Positions 1 to 6,847 of a DNA stretch of 64,000 bases are shown piece by piece. Below the pieces are notes generated by a model. It was not told the origin of the DNA. It did no database searches and saw only the letters and a program-made list of their open reading frames with translations. The translations under genes were made by a program, and so were the position numbers. The stretch is from assembly GCA_963770375.1 (NCBI GenBank), contig CAVYPM010000010.1:124001-188000 (forward strand), read 5' to 3'. How positions within the stretch are numbered: position 1 is the first letter of the stretch; each line of letters opens with the position of its first letter. This DNA is from DASVBE01 sp963770375. Its GTDB lineage: Bacteria > Actinomycetota > Actinomycetes > Streptosporangiales > Streptosporangiaceae.

Positions 1-327
1 AGCGCCACCGACATCTTCGTCGGCTGGGGCTCACTGCACGAGAGGGACTACTACATCCGGCAGTTCCGCGACATGAAGATCATCCCGACCACTGAGCTGA
101 TCGCCCCCCGCCTTGCCGAGTTCGCCACCGCGTGCGGCGGGGCCCTCGCCCGCGCTCACGCCCGCACCGGCGACCCGGTAGCCATCGACAGCTACATCGG
201 GAAGGGACGTAGGTTCACCGCCGAGATCAGCCGGTTCGCCGATCTGTACGCCGACCAGAACGAAAGGGACCACGCCCAGCTCGTCAAGGCCATCGCCGCC
301 GGCACCGTTCAGAGCCTGCCCGCCTGA
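1..327 (+). CDS. DUF2252 family protein, C-terminal part (5' end outside window)
   Basis: The frame is open from base 1 and ends at 327, so only the last 108 residues are visible. The fragment has the typical DUF2252 tail: GWGSLHERDYYIRQFRDMK near its start, then LARAHARTGDP, and YADQNERDHAQL near the end. DUF2252 proteins are about 400-450 residues and kinase-like in fold; their biochemical role is not established. The neighbour downstream is an unrelated NTF2-like gene 58 bases away. Family assignment rests on recognised motif spacing. No statement about catalytic residues is possible because the N-terminal two thirds are missing. Confidence 0.85.
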   Translation, partial: SATDIFVGWGSLHERDYYIRQFRDMKIIPTTELIAPRLAEFATACGGALARAHARTGDPVAIDSYIGKGRRFTAEISRFADLYADQNERDHAQLVKAIAAGTVQSLPA

Positions 328-385
328 GGCGGCCAGCGGCAGGCACCATGGCCAGGCACGTGGGCGCCATCGAGGGGAGGGCCTG

Positions 386-805
386 ATGACCGAAGTGATT
401 GATCGGCTGACCGCGGCCATGAACGCGCATGATCTTGATGCCGTGGCCGGTCTCATCCATGAGGATTACCGCAGCGAGCAGCCGGCGCATCCGGGCCGGG
501 CCTTCGCCGGGCGGGCCCAGATGCTCGCCAACTGGGAGGCGATGTTCGCGGGGATCCCAGACTTCTGCGCCGAGATCTGCCGGTCGGTCCAGGACGGTGA
601 CACGACCTGGACCGAATGGCGGTGGTCCGGCACCCGCAGCGACGGGAACGCCTTTGAGATGCGCGGGGTGACGCTGTTTAAGGTCACTGGCGGTCAGGTC
701 GTCGCTGGGCGGCTGTACCTGGAGGATGTCGAGCGGGACGTTGCCGGTATCGAGCAGGCCGTGGAGGACCTGTCTGGCCGCCGACCGCGATCCGCGCACG
801 AGTAG
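386..805 (+). CDS. SnoaL-like / NTF2-fold ester cyclase-type protein
   Basis: This is a 139-residue single-domain protein, the normal length for the SnoaL-like polyketide cyclase/NTF2 superfamily. It opens with a helix containing AMNAHDLDAVAGLIHEDY, followed by GRAFAGRAQMLANW, a mid-protein DGDTTWTEWRWSGT strand and a C-terminal GGQVVAGRLYLEDVE strand. These are the usual cone-forming elements. The start at 386 has GGAGGG seven bases upstream. Members act as cyclases, isomerases or small-molecule binders. The substrate cannot be read from sequence, and no biosynthetic cluster surrounds it. Confidence 0.85.
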   Translation: MTEVIDRLTAAMNAHDLDAVAGLIHEDYRSEQPAHPGRAFAGRAQMLANWEAMFAGIPDFCAEICRSVQDGDTTWTEWRWSGTRSDGNAFEMRGVTLFKVTGGQVVAGRLYLEDVERDVAGIEQAVEDLSGRRPRSAHE

Positions 806-812
806 TGCCGTT

Positions 813-2402
813 TTAGCCCGTGTGGATCTTGATGATGGCAGCCGTGGTGGCCTTGACGGTCACGGTGATGCCCGTGTGTGGGTGGGCGGGCAGGGTGATC
901 CATTTCCCGTTCCAGGGAGTGCCGCCGGTGATGGTGGCGCCGCCGAGGGTGACACTGGCGCCCCTGGCGTCTCCCGGCTGCCCGCCAGCGAGAGTCATAA
1001 TCTGGGCGCCTTGCCTCCCTGGGCTGGGCGGGAGGATCGTGACGGCGGCATCGGGCGCGCCCGCGCCATGTGCCTTATTGATGACTGTGACGTAATCCTC
1101 GCCGGCTCCCCCGAGGCAATAGGCGGTCAGGTTGATGCCGCCTGGGTTGTCGATCTGGACGGGCTTAACCTGCCGCGCCGAGCCGAGGGTGAACGCCTTG
1201 ATGCCGTATCCCTTCGGGTTGATCACATAGTCCTGGCCGGGGTCGGCCGGATCCTTGGGGACGAGCGTGGCCGTGCACAGCCCCCGCCGGTTGTGGAAGT
1301 TCACGCCCGCGGCGCCGTGGGCTGCCCACCAGTGCAGGTGATCCAGCGCCCACAGCGCTGAGGCAAATGCGTCGCTCGCCCCCTGGACGCCGCCGAGGTA
1401 GTCATTGGATTCGGTGAGCCGGTAGCGCAGGCCCGCCGCGGCCACCGGGGCGAGATTGTTTTCGTACAGCCAGGGATAGGGAGTGTAGGTGGTGGCTGTG
1501 GGCTGAACCCCGATCGCGGTGCCGTTCACCCATTCGCGGGACAGCATGTTGCTGATCGCCTGCTGAGCGGTTGTGTCGCCAGGCGAATCCCCCACGTAGT
1601 AGTGCTGCGTGACCTCTGCTACCCGGCCGGAGTCCCGTTCATCGCGGGCGAGCCGTTCCGTCCACGACATCCCGCTGTCCGGGTGGGGAGTGTAGGTCTT
1701 CCTGCTGTACGCCCCCAGGTCTGGGCCAGACAGCGCCGCCCCGGGCGCCGCACGAACGACCACGTCGGCGATACTCCGCCAGGCGGCCAGGTAGGACGGG
1801 TACGCACTGCCCGGCACCCCGCCCACCTCTTCATAGATCGCCGGATCCAGCGGGCGGCCGGGGTAGCTGTGATAGGCATGCCAGTCCGGCTCGTTCCCGA
1901 TGGCGAAGCTGGCCACATTCTGCTGGTAGCGGCGCCAGATGTACCTCACGGCCTGGCCGTGCACCGCTTTCAGGTCACCGATCGGGCTTGCTGCCGGGCT
2001 GAGCAGGCGCAGCGAGTAGATAACCTTCACCCCGGCCGCGGCCGCGAACGCAAACAGGTCATCGATTCCGCTAAAACCATCGCTGCCCGCCCCCGCCGGG
2101 ATCAGCTGATCCACCGTGCCCCCGCCAATCCGGAGGCTTCCCAGTCCCAGATTGCGGAAGAGGGTTACCAGCGAGGTGTTCGCCGGCCTGAAAACATTCC
2201 CCGACACACCCGCATCGCCGTTAACCAGCGGCCCCCGCTCGAAACTCAGCCCAGCGAAATCCTCCGGCACCACTGGCCCGAGATGCTCACCATCAATAGT
2301 GACCGTCACCGGATGACTATCGGCCCCAGCGGCACCATGCAGACCAGAAGACGACATCATCCTCACCCGCTTCCTGGCCACCAGGAAGCGCCGATACAGC
2401 AC
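813..2402 (-). CDS. Glycoside hydrolase, GH79-like (beta-glucuronidase/heparanase type)
   Basis: A 529-residue protein with a TIM-barrel glycosidase pattern. The SIGNEPDW-type motif (here AIGNEPDW) puts the likely acid/base at Glu171. RLTESND puts the likely nucleophile at Glu331. It is followed by the GASDAFASALWALDHLHWWA helix and GVNFHNR that mark GH79 enzymes. The C-terminal third is a beta-rich domain (VTVTVKATTAAIIKIHTG at the end). GH79 enzymes usually remove glucuronic acid residues and are usually exported. Here the N-terminus (MLYRRFLVARKRVRMMSSSG) is basic and has no hydrophobic core, so either the protein is cytoplasmic or its signal peptide has been lost. A transposase scrap lies directly upstream. 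Confidence 0.85.
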   Translation of the reverse strand: MLYRRFLVARKRVRMMSSSGLHGAAGADSHPVTVTIDGEHLGPVVPEDFAGLSFERGPLVNGDAGVSGNVFRPANTSLVTLFRNLGLGSLRIGGGTVDQLIPAGAGSDGFSGIDDLFAFAAAAGVKVIYSLRLLSPAASPIGDLKAVHGQAVRYIWRRYQQNVASFAIGNEPDWHAYHSYPGRPLDPAIYEEVGGVPGSAYPSYLAAWRSIADVVVRAAPGAALSGPDLGAYSRKTYTPHPDSGMSWTERLARDERDSGRVAEVTQHYYVGDSPGDTTAQQAISNMLSREWVNGTAIGVQPTATTYTPYPWLYENNLAPVAAAGLRYRLTESNDYLGGVQGASDAFASALWALDHLHWWAAHGAAGVNFHNRRGLCTATLVPKDPADPGQDYVINPKGYGIKAFTLGSARQVKPVQIDNPGGINLTAYCLGGAGEDYVTVINKAHGAGAPDAAVTILPPSPGRQGAQIMTLAGGQPGDARGASVTLGGATITGGTPWNGKWITLPAHPHTGITVTVKATTAAIIKIHTG

Positions 2403-2469
2403 GCCATACGAAGCATGACCGCATAGTGCCCCGCCACCGAGGCGCCTAACTCATCCGCCGCAGCCGCCG

Positions 2470-2625
2470 CACCCGGAACTGGCGTTTGACCGCTGCTACG
2501 CGCCTGGCCCGGTCCCGGTGGCAGCCCTGGCCCAGGTCGCCGGGCGGCGGACCGTGGAGGCGAACTTCCAGGCCGCCAAGGGCCCGACCGGGCTGGACCA
2601 GCACCAGGTCCGCCGCTGGGTTGTA
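2470..2625 (+). pseudogene. Transposase remnant, IS701-like C-terminal fragment
   Basis: Reading the frame that includes 2518, the translation shows ELAFDRCYAPGPVPVAAL, then VAGRRTVEANFQAAKG and GLDQHQVRRW. This is the end of the DDE transposase family seen in IS701-like elements (normally GRRWTVEE.FQ..KG.GLD.HQVRRW). The conserved Trp after GRR is missing. No start, no catalytic aspartates and no terminal inverted repeats are present. The match stops abruptly at about 2625, where the next gene begins, so only about 50 codons of the element survive. Confidence 0.75.
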
Positions 2626-2630
2626 GCGTC

Positions 2631-4112
2631 GTGGGGGTGGAGGCGCATGAGCTGCAGCAGGCCTGGCTGGACCGGGCGCTGGACAGCGCGGGTATTGACC
2701 GCGGGAGCTGGCGCCCGGGCCGCGGGGTGGAGGAGAACCGGCGGACGATCGAGGCTGTTTACGGCTATTACGGGCGGCTGTTTCTTGACCGCCCGTACCT
2801 GCAGTGGGCCGGCCTGGCGGGCATGATCGGCCCGGCTTTCTACGCCGGGTTCCAGGACCTGGGCCTGGTCCCGGACGCGGTGCGCGGGGCGGTGACCGCG
2901 GTGGCCGGGCGGGCAGCGCGGCGGCTTGCCGGAGATGCCGCGGGTGACCTGGGCTTTTATGAGACGACGTTCCTCACCATGCAGAAAAAGATCTTCGAGG
3001 ACCTGGCCGGGATGCATGAGGCCTACCTCGCCGGCGGCGTGGCGCAGATCGAGGAGTTCTACCGGGCACGGATCATCGACGCAGCCACGCTGACGGCATG
3101 GCGGCAGATCGACACCGGCCGCCGCGACGCCGCCAGCGCCGCGGTCGCTGATGGCAACCGGGCGCTGCTGTTCCGCGAGCAGTACGACATCATCGACCGC
3201 TTCTATGCCCGCATGCTCGGATACCGGTGGCCGCTGGGCCGGGCGTTCACGTACCTGCTGACGCTCGCCGGAACGCCGTCGGTACCCGGCGCCCGCTCCT
3301 ACCCCGAGCGGTACCCGCTCACGGTCGACGCGTGGCTGCCGCGGATCGCCGTCAGTGCCCGGACGCCGCTGGCCGACGGGAACATCGCGATCTTCACCGA
3401 CCGGTGGAAGCTGATCGACACCGACACGCTGCCGGCCTATCTCACCCTCCTCCGCGATCACCCCGACCGGGCTCGCGCCCTGGTGGCAACCCCCCTGCCG
3501 CAGCGGGTGACCCGGTACCGGCTGCTGGTGCGGGGCAGCCAGCTCGCCGCCGCCGCGCTCACCCGCTGGGACGTGAAGCTGCAGGCCGCACCCGGGCCGC
3601 GCACCTCCGGCGCCCGGCTCACCAAGCCCTCCCAGGCAGCCACCACGGTGATCGACCTGACCAGCCCGCCCACGCGCGAATCCGCCGGCTTCGCCCCGGC
3701 AGCCGGCAGCCGGGTGTGGATGGACGCCCGCCGCGCGCCGTCCGCTATCACGGTCACGCTGCCCGGCGGACGCGCCTACCAAGCGCACGCCCAGATGGCC
3801 GCCATGCTCGCCTCAGACCCCGCCGGCGACCCGGACCGGCTGACGGTCCAGCTTCCGCCCGCCAGCCTGACCGCCACCGCCGCGCTGCTCAGCCAGTACG
3901 CCGCACAGTGGGGCTTCCCCGCCGGCGCGGTCACCGCCTGGCAAGCCAGCACATCACGCCGTGCGCCAGGCGACCGCCACTACAGCACACAGGTTTTCAC
4001 CGCCGAACCCGCCGGCTTCGCGCACCTCGAGTTCCAGGTCTCCCACCACGTCCGCGAGCGCGACTACGTCGTCACAGCCATATTCTCCTGGCCAGCCAGC
4101 CGCGCCGTGTGA
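2631..4112 (+). CDS. Conserved hypothetical protein, 493 residues
   Basis: I do not recognise a named domain. The N-terminal half (residues 1-270) is helical and aromatic-rich, with motifs such as YGYYGRLFLDRPYLQWAG, GPAFYAGFQDLG and FLTMQKKIFEDLAGMHEAYL. It continues with a DRWKLIDTDTLPAYL segment. The C-terminal half is Ala/Pro-rich with short beta segments. There is no signal peptide and no obvious membrane span. The chosen GTG lies a few bases after the transposase remnant, so the true N-terminus may have been altered by that insertion; a later start is possible. Codon use is like that of the neighbours, which supports a real gene. Confidence 0.7.
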   Translation: MGVEAHELQQAWLDRALDSAGIDRGSWRPGRGVEENRRTIEAVYGYYGRLFLDRPYLQWAGLAGMIGPAFYAGFQDLGLVPDAVRGAVTAVAGRAARRLAGDAAGDLGFYETTFLTMQKKIFEDLAGMHEAYLAGGVAQIEEFYRARIIDAATLTAWRQIDTGRRDAASAAVADGNRALLFREQYDIIDRFYARMLGYRWPLGRAFTYLLTLAGTPSVPGARSYPERYPLTVDAWLPRIAVSARTPLADGNIAIFTDRWKLIDTDTLPAYLTLLRDHPDRARALVATPLPQRVTRYRLLVRGSQLAAAALTRWDVKLQAAPGPRTSGARLTKPSQAATTVIDLTSPPTRESAGFAPAAGSRVWMDARRAPSAITVTLPGGRAYQAHAQMAAMLASDPAGDPDRLTVQLPPASLTATAALLSQYAAQWGFPAGAVTAWQASTSRRAPGDRHYSTQVFTAEPAGFAHLEFQVSHHVRERDYVVTAIFSWPASRAV

Positions 4113-4218
4113 GCACCGACCGCACGCCTGATCCGCCAATATGGGCTGCGAGCGGGAGCAGTGGTTCCATTCGCAATGCCGCGGAGATCTAGGCGATCGG
4201 CTCGGCAGTCGCCGCAGC

Positions 4219-4653
4219 TCAGTCCTGGCGGGTCAGCATGAACACCGGAAACTGCCGCGTGGTCCTGGCCTGATATTCGCCAAGAGTGGGATACTCCGCG
4301 ACCAGCTTCGGCCACAGCTCGGCGCGGGCGGCGGCGGCCAGCTCGTCCGCTAGGACCGTGAACGTCTGGGCATCCACCTCAACGGTGATCCTTGGGTTGG
4401 CCTTGACGTTGTAGTACCAGTCTGGGTGGACAGGCGATCCTCCGCTGGATGCGACGATCACGAAACGACCGTCTCCCGGGGAGGAGCAGCCCAGCGGCGT
4501 AATGCGCTCGACCCCGGACCTGGCGCCGATGTGGTGGATGAGGATCAGCATGGTGCCCGCCCAAGGCCCGGCTACGCGTCCCTGGTTCGCCCGGAACTCC
4601 TTGATGATCCTGGCGTTATAGTCGCCGCCTTCCTCTGGAGCCGACTTCGCCAT
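4219..4653 (-). CDS. Nitroreductase / deazaflavin(F420)-dependent oxidoreductase, DDN-like
   Basis: The protein is 144 residues from ATG 4653, which has a strong GGAGGAG seven bases upstream. An alternative start at 4692 would overlap the preceding gene and is less likely. The split-barrel pattern is clear: IKEFRANQGRVAGPWAGTMLILIHHIGARSG, then TPLGCSSPGDGRFVIVASSGG, and HPDWYYNVKANPRITVEV. These are the hallmarks of the deazaflavin-dependent nitroreductase family that includes mycobacterial Ddn. Members use reduced F420 to reduce quinones or nitroaromatics. It is the last gene of the minus-strand run SRPBCC-SDR-DUF899-DDN. Confidence 0.88.
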   Translation of the reverse strand: MAKSAPEEGGDYNARIIKEFRANQGRVAGPWAGTMLILIHHIGARSGVERITPLGCSSPGDGRFVIVASSGGSPVHPDWYYNVKANPRITVEVDAQTFTVLADELAAAARAELWPKLVAEYPTLGEYQARTTRQFPVFMLTRQD

Positions 4654-4672
4654 AAAGCTCCTCCAAGGCGCG

Positions 4673-5416
4673 TCAGTGGCTGTCGTATTCATCGTGGCGG
4701 CGGATCCAGAGCTGAAACCCGTCGCCCTCGTCGCGGCCTTTCGGCGCCCGGTCGAGGATCGGGTAATAGCCCATCAGGAACTCGACCCCGCGGCCCCCGG
4801 TCGAATAGGTGTGGTAGACGTCGCCGTCGTCCAGAACGAAGACGCTGAAGCCGAAGCTCTCGGTCAGATACCCGACGATGTCGGTGCCGGTCTGTCTCGC
4901 GTTACGGGCGGCGATCGGTGGCAGTTGATCGCGCATCGGCTCAGCCCACGCCCGCGTCTGCTCCTGGCTGCTGGAGAAGCCGAGATCGGTGTTGAACTCA
5001 CTGCTGGCCGACGACACCCAGGGGAATCTCCAGTCCATCCGCTGCCTGAACGCCTGCAATGTCTCGAGCGGGGCCTGCGAGACGACCAGCATGGTCACGT
5101 CGCGTGCGTTCAGGTGCGGGAGGACGCCGTTGATGCTGTCGGCGATCGAGGAGCAGGTCGGGCAGCCGGCCGCATAGCTCGGGCCGAACATGAAGTGGTA
5201 GATGAGCAGCTGGCTGCGGCCATGGAATAGTTCCGCCAGCGTGCGTGTGCCGACGTCGGTGTCGAAGCGGTATTCCTTGTCGACCCGGACCCACGGCAGT
5301 TCGCGCCGCTGCCGCGCGAGTTCGTCGCCCAGTCGGGTGTGCTCCTTTTCGCGGGCGAGCAGCTGCTCGCGGGCAGCTGCCCACTGTTCCCGTGTTCCGA
5401 TCTTGTGGCTGGTCAT
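4673..5416 (-). CDS. DUF899 family (thioredoxin-like) protein
   Basis: A 247-residue protein with the full DUF899 pattern: KEHTRLGDELARQRRELPWV near residue 25, FHGRSQLLIYHFMFGPSY near 70, AGCPTCSSIADS near 85 with a CPTC pair that resembles a thioredoxin-type CxxC, and WRFPWVSSASSEFNTDLGF near 130. Family members are thioredoxin-fold proteins of unproven function, often next to SDR and SRPBCC genes. It begins 36 bases after the SDR gene and ends 19 bases before the likely start of the DDN-like gene, consistent with one transcript. Confidence 0.88.
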   Translation of the reverse strand: MTSHKIGTREQWAAAREQLLAREKEHTRLGDELARQRRELPWVRVDKEYRFDTDVGTRTLAELFHGRSQLLIYHFMFGPSYAAGCPTCSSIADSINGVLPHLNARDVTMLVVSQAPLETLQAFRQRMDWRFPWVSSASSEFNTDLGFSSSQEQTRAWAEPMRDQLPPIAARNARQTGTDIVGYLTESFGFSVFVLDDGDVYHTYSTGGRGVEFLMGYYPILDRAPKGRDEGDGFQLWIRRHDEYDSH

Positions 5417-5452
5417 TTCCTTGTTATCCCTTTTCTTGTTCCCTGGGACGGG

Positions 5453-6184
5453 CTAGGACGCGACGGGCTGAGGCTGCAGGAGCGCGGCGTTCTGGCGCTC
5501 AAGCGCCTTGGCCGGCCCCGCGTGCCAGCCGTCGGCGAGGGTGGCGGACAGGGGATCGGGGAAGATGTCCTCCTCGCCGTTGCCCACCCCGTCGAAGATG
5601 CCTTGCGCGACGGACTGGGCAGGGGCCTTCGGTATGTCGAGGTCGCGGACCATGTCGGTGTCCACTGGCCCGGTCAGCACGGCGTGGACCCGCACCCCCT
5701 GTCCGGCTAGGAGCATCCGCAGCGACTGGGTCAGGCTGAACGCCGCCGCCTTGGACAGCGAGTAGGCGGGGGTCACCGGGATGGGGGCGAGGGCCGCTAT
5801 CGACACGTTGTTGACGATGGCGCCGCCGGAAGCGATCAGCGGCGGCAGGAAGGCCTGGATCACGCCGTAGGTGCCGAACAGGTTGACCGCCAGGTGCCGT
5901 TCGAGCGCCGCACGGTCGCTGAGGTCATCGAACAGGAATACGCCCGCGTTGTTGACGAGGATGTCGAGGGACTCGACCTGCGCGGCGGCCGCCCGCACTT
6001 GCCCCTCGTTGGTGATGTCCAGCTCCAGTGAGGTGACCCGCGGGTCCTGGTGGGCGTATGGCTGCCGCGTCCCGGCGTACACCCGGGATGCGCCGCGGCG
6101 CAGGGCCTCGGTGACCAGCGCCTGACCGATTCCCCGGTTGGCCCCGGTCACCAGTACGGTTTTGCCGTCGATCGTCGTGCCCAT
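5453..6184 (-). CDS. Short-chain dehydrogenase/reductase (SDR)
   Basis: A 243-residue classical SDR. The cofactor motif TGANRGIG lies at residues 13-20, NNAG at 78-81, the catalytic serine is probably Ser128 in NNVS, and YSLSK supplies Tyr141 and Lys145. The sequence after NAG (AGTRQP near residue 38, LELDIT near 54) suggests NADP(H) use, but this is inference. The substrate is unknown. The gene lies 40 bases downstream of the SRPBCC gene and 36 bases upstream of the DUF899 gene, so the group is likely co-transcribed. Confidence 0.92.
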   Translation of the reverse strand: MGTTIDGKTVLVTGANRGIGQALVTEALRRGASRVYAGTRQPYAHQDPRVTSLELDITNEGQVRAAAAQVESLDILVNNAGVFLFDDLSDRAALERHLAVNLFGTYGVIQAFLPPLIASGGAIVNNVSIAALAPIPVTPAYSLSKAAAFSLTQSLRMLLAGQGVRVHAVLTGPVDTDMVRDLDIPKAPAQSVAQGIFDGVGNGEEDIFPDPLSATLADGWHAGPAKALERQNAALLQPQPVAS

Positions 6185-6224
6185 CGGTGTTTCCTCCTTG
6201 AGTTGAAGCGGTGATTGGCCTGGA

Positions 6225-6701
6225 TTAGGCGGATGGGGCTTGCTCTTTGTGGTTGGGCAGCCCGTGACCCGTGCGGATCAGAGCGCGCAGGCTGGTGTAC
6301 AGGTAGAAATCCCAGGAATTCGAGCAGACGTCGAAGCACTCGGACTCGGGGACCAGTCCGACGTGGGTGAAGCGGACCTCGGTCTTGCCGTCCCGCGCGG
6401 TGATCTCGAAGTGGATCTCGGTGTCTTTCAGCTCGCTCTTGTCGTGGGTGAAGTCGAAGTAGTTGTCCAGGACACGCCAGGCGACTCTTTCGCCGGCGAC
6501 CAGCTCGGTGACCTTGATCCGGCAGCGATGGGCGTCCTTGTACCGGTAGGTGAACTCGCCGCCGCCCCTGTCGGTGGCACCCTCGATGTCCTCGGACCAC
6601 CAGCCGCGGACGTTGTTGATGGCGCGGAAGGCTTCTTCGGGTGTCTGGTCCACTGAGAAGGCAGCGGTGAAGCTCGCGTTTCCGGCTGTGCTGGCGGCCA
6701 T
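6225..6701 (-). CDS. SRPBCC / AHSA1-type protein
   Basis: The protein is 158 residues from ATG 6701, which is preceded by AGGAG nine bases upstream; an in-frame start at 6770 lacks such a site. The helix-grip pattern is present: FTAAFSVDQTPEEAFRAINN at the start, GWWSEDIEGATDRGGGEFTYRY, VAWRVLDNYFDF and ITARDGKTEVRFTHVGL. It ends with the long helix SNSWDFYLYTSLRALIRTG. AHSA1-like proteins bind hydrophobic small molecules. It is the first gene of the four-gene minus-strand operon, and its upstream region holds the GTACGTAC inverted repeat at 6804-6841. Confidence 0.88.
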   Translation of the reverse strand: MAASTAGNASFTAAFSVDQTPEEAFRAINNVRGWWSEDIEGATDRGGGEFTYRYKDAHRCRIKVTELVAGERVAWRVLDNYFDFTHDKSELKDTEIHFEITARDGKTEVRFTHVGLVPESECFDVCSNSWDFYLYTSLRALIRTGHGLPNHKEQAPSA

Positions 6702-6803
6702 GTCAGGGCTCCTGGCGGGCTGAGTTCTTGGGCCTGCCACCATGCTCCGGTGCCGGGTTCGCGCCGCCATCGGTGGCGCGCTACGGCATTTGTGCCTTCT
6801 GGG

Positions 6804-6841
6804 TACGTACCTAGCCGGGTTCTCGCCCGGTGACGTACGTA
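6804..6841. promoter_or_regulatory. GTACGTAC-type double inverted repeat upstream of the SRPBCC operon
   Basis: Outer arms TACGTAC (6804-6810) and GTACGTA (6835-6841) are perfectly complementary. They enclose inner arms CCGGG (6815-6819) and CCCGG (6826-6830). The element lies between the stop of the LAL regulator and the start of the SRPBCC operon. It could be an operator, a terminator without a U-run, or both. The same GGTACGTA core occurs just upstream of the LAL gene at 9693-9700. Confidence 0.5.
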
Positions 6842-6847
6842 GCGGCT

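Noticed and set aside
2403..2630. Complete insertion sequence
   Set aside because: Only about 50 C-terminal codons remain, with no terminal inverted repeats or target duplication.
386..6701. Polyketide or antibiotic biosynthesis cluster suggested by SnoaL-like, SDR and hydrolase genes
   Set aside because: No synthase, NRPS, terpene synthase or RiPP machinery is present. These enzymes are common outside clusters.
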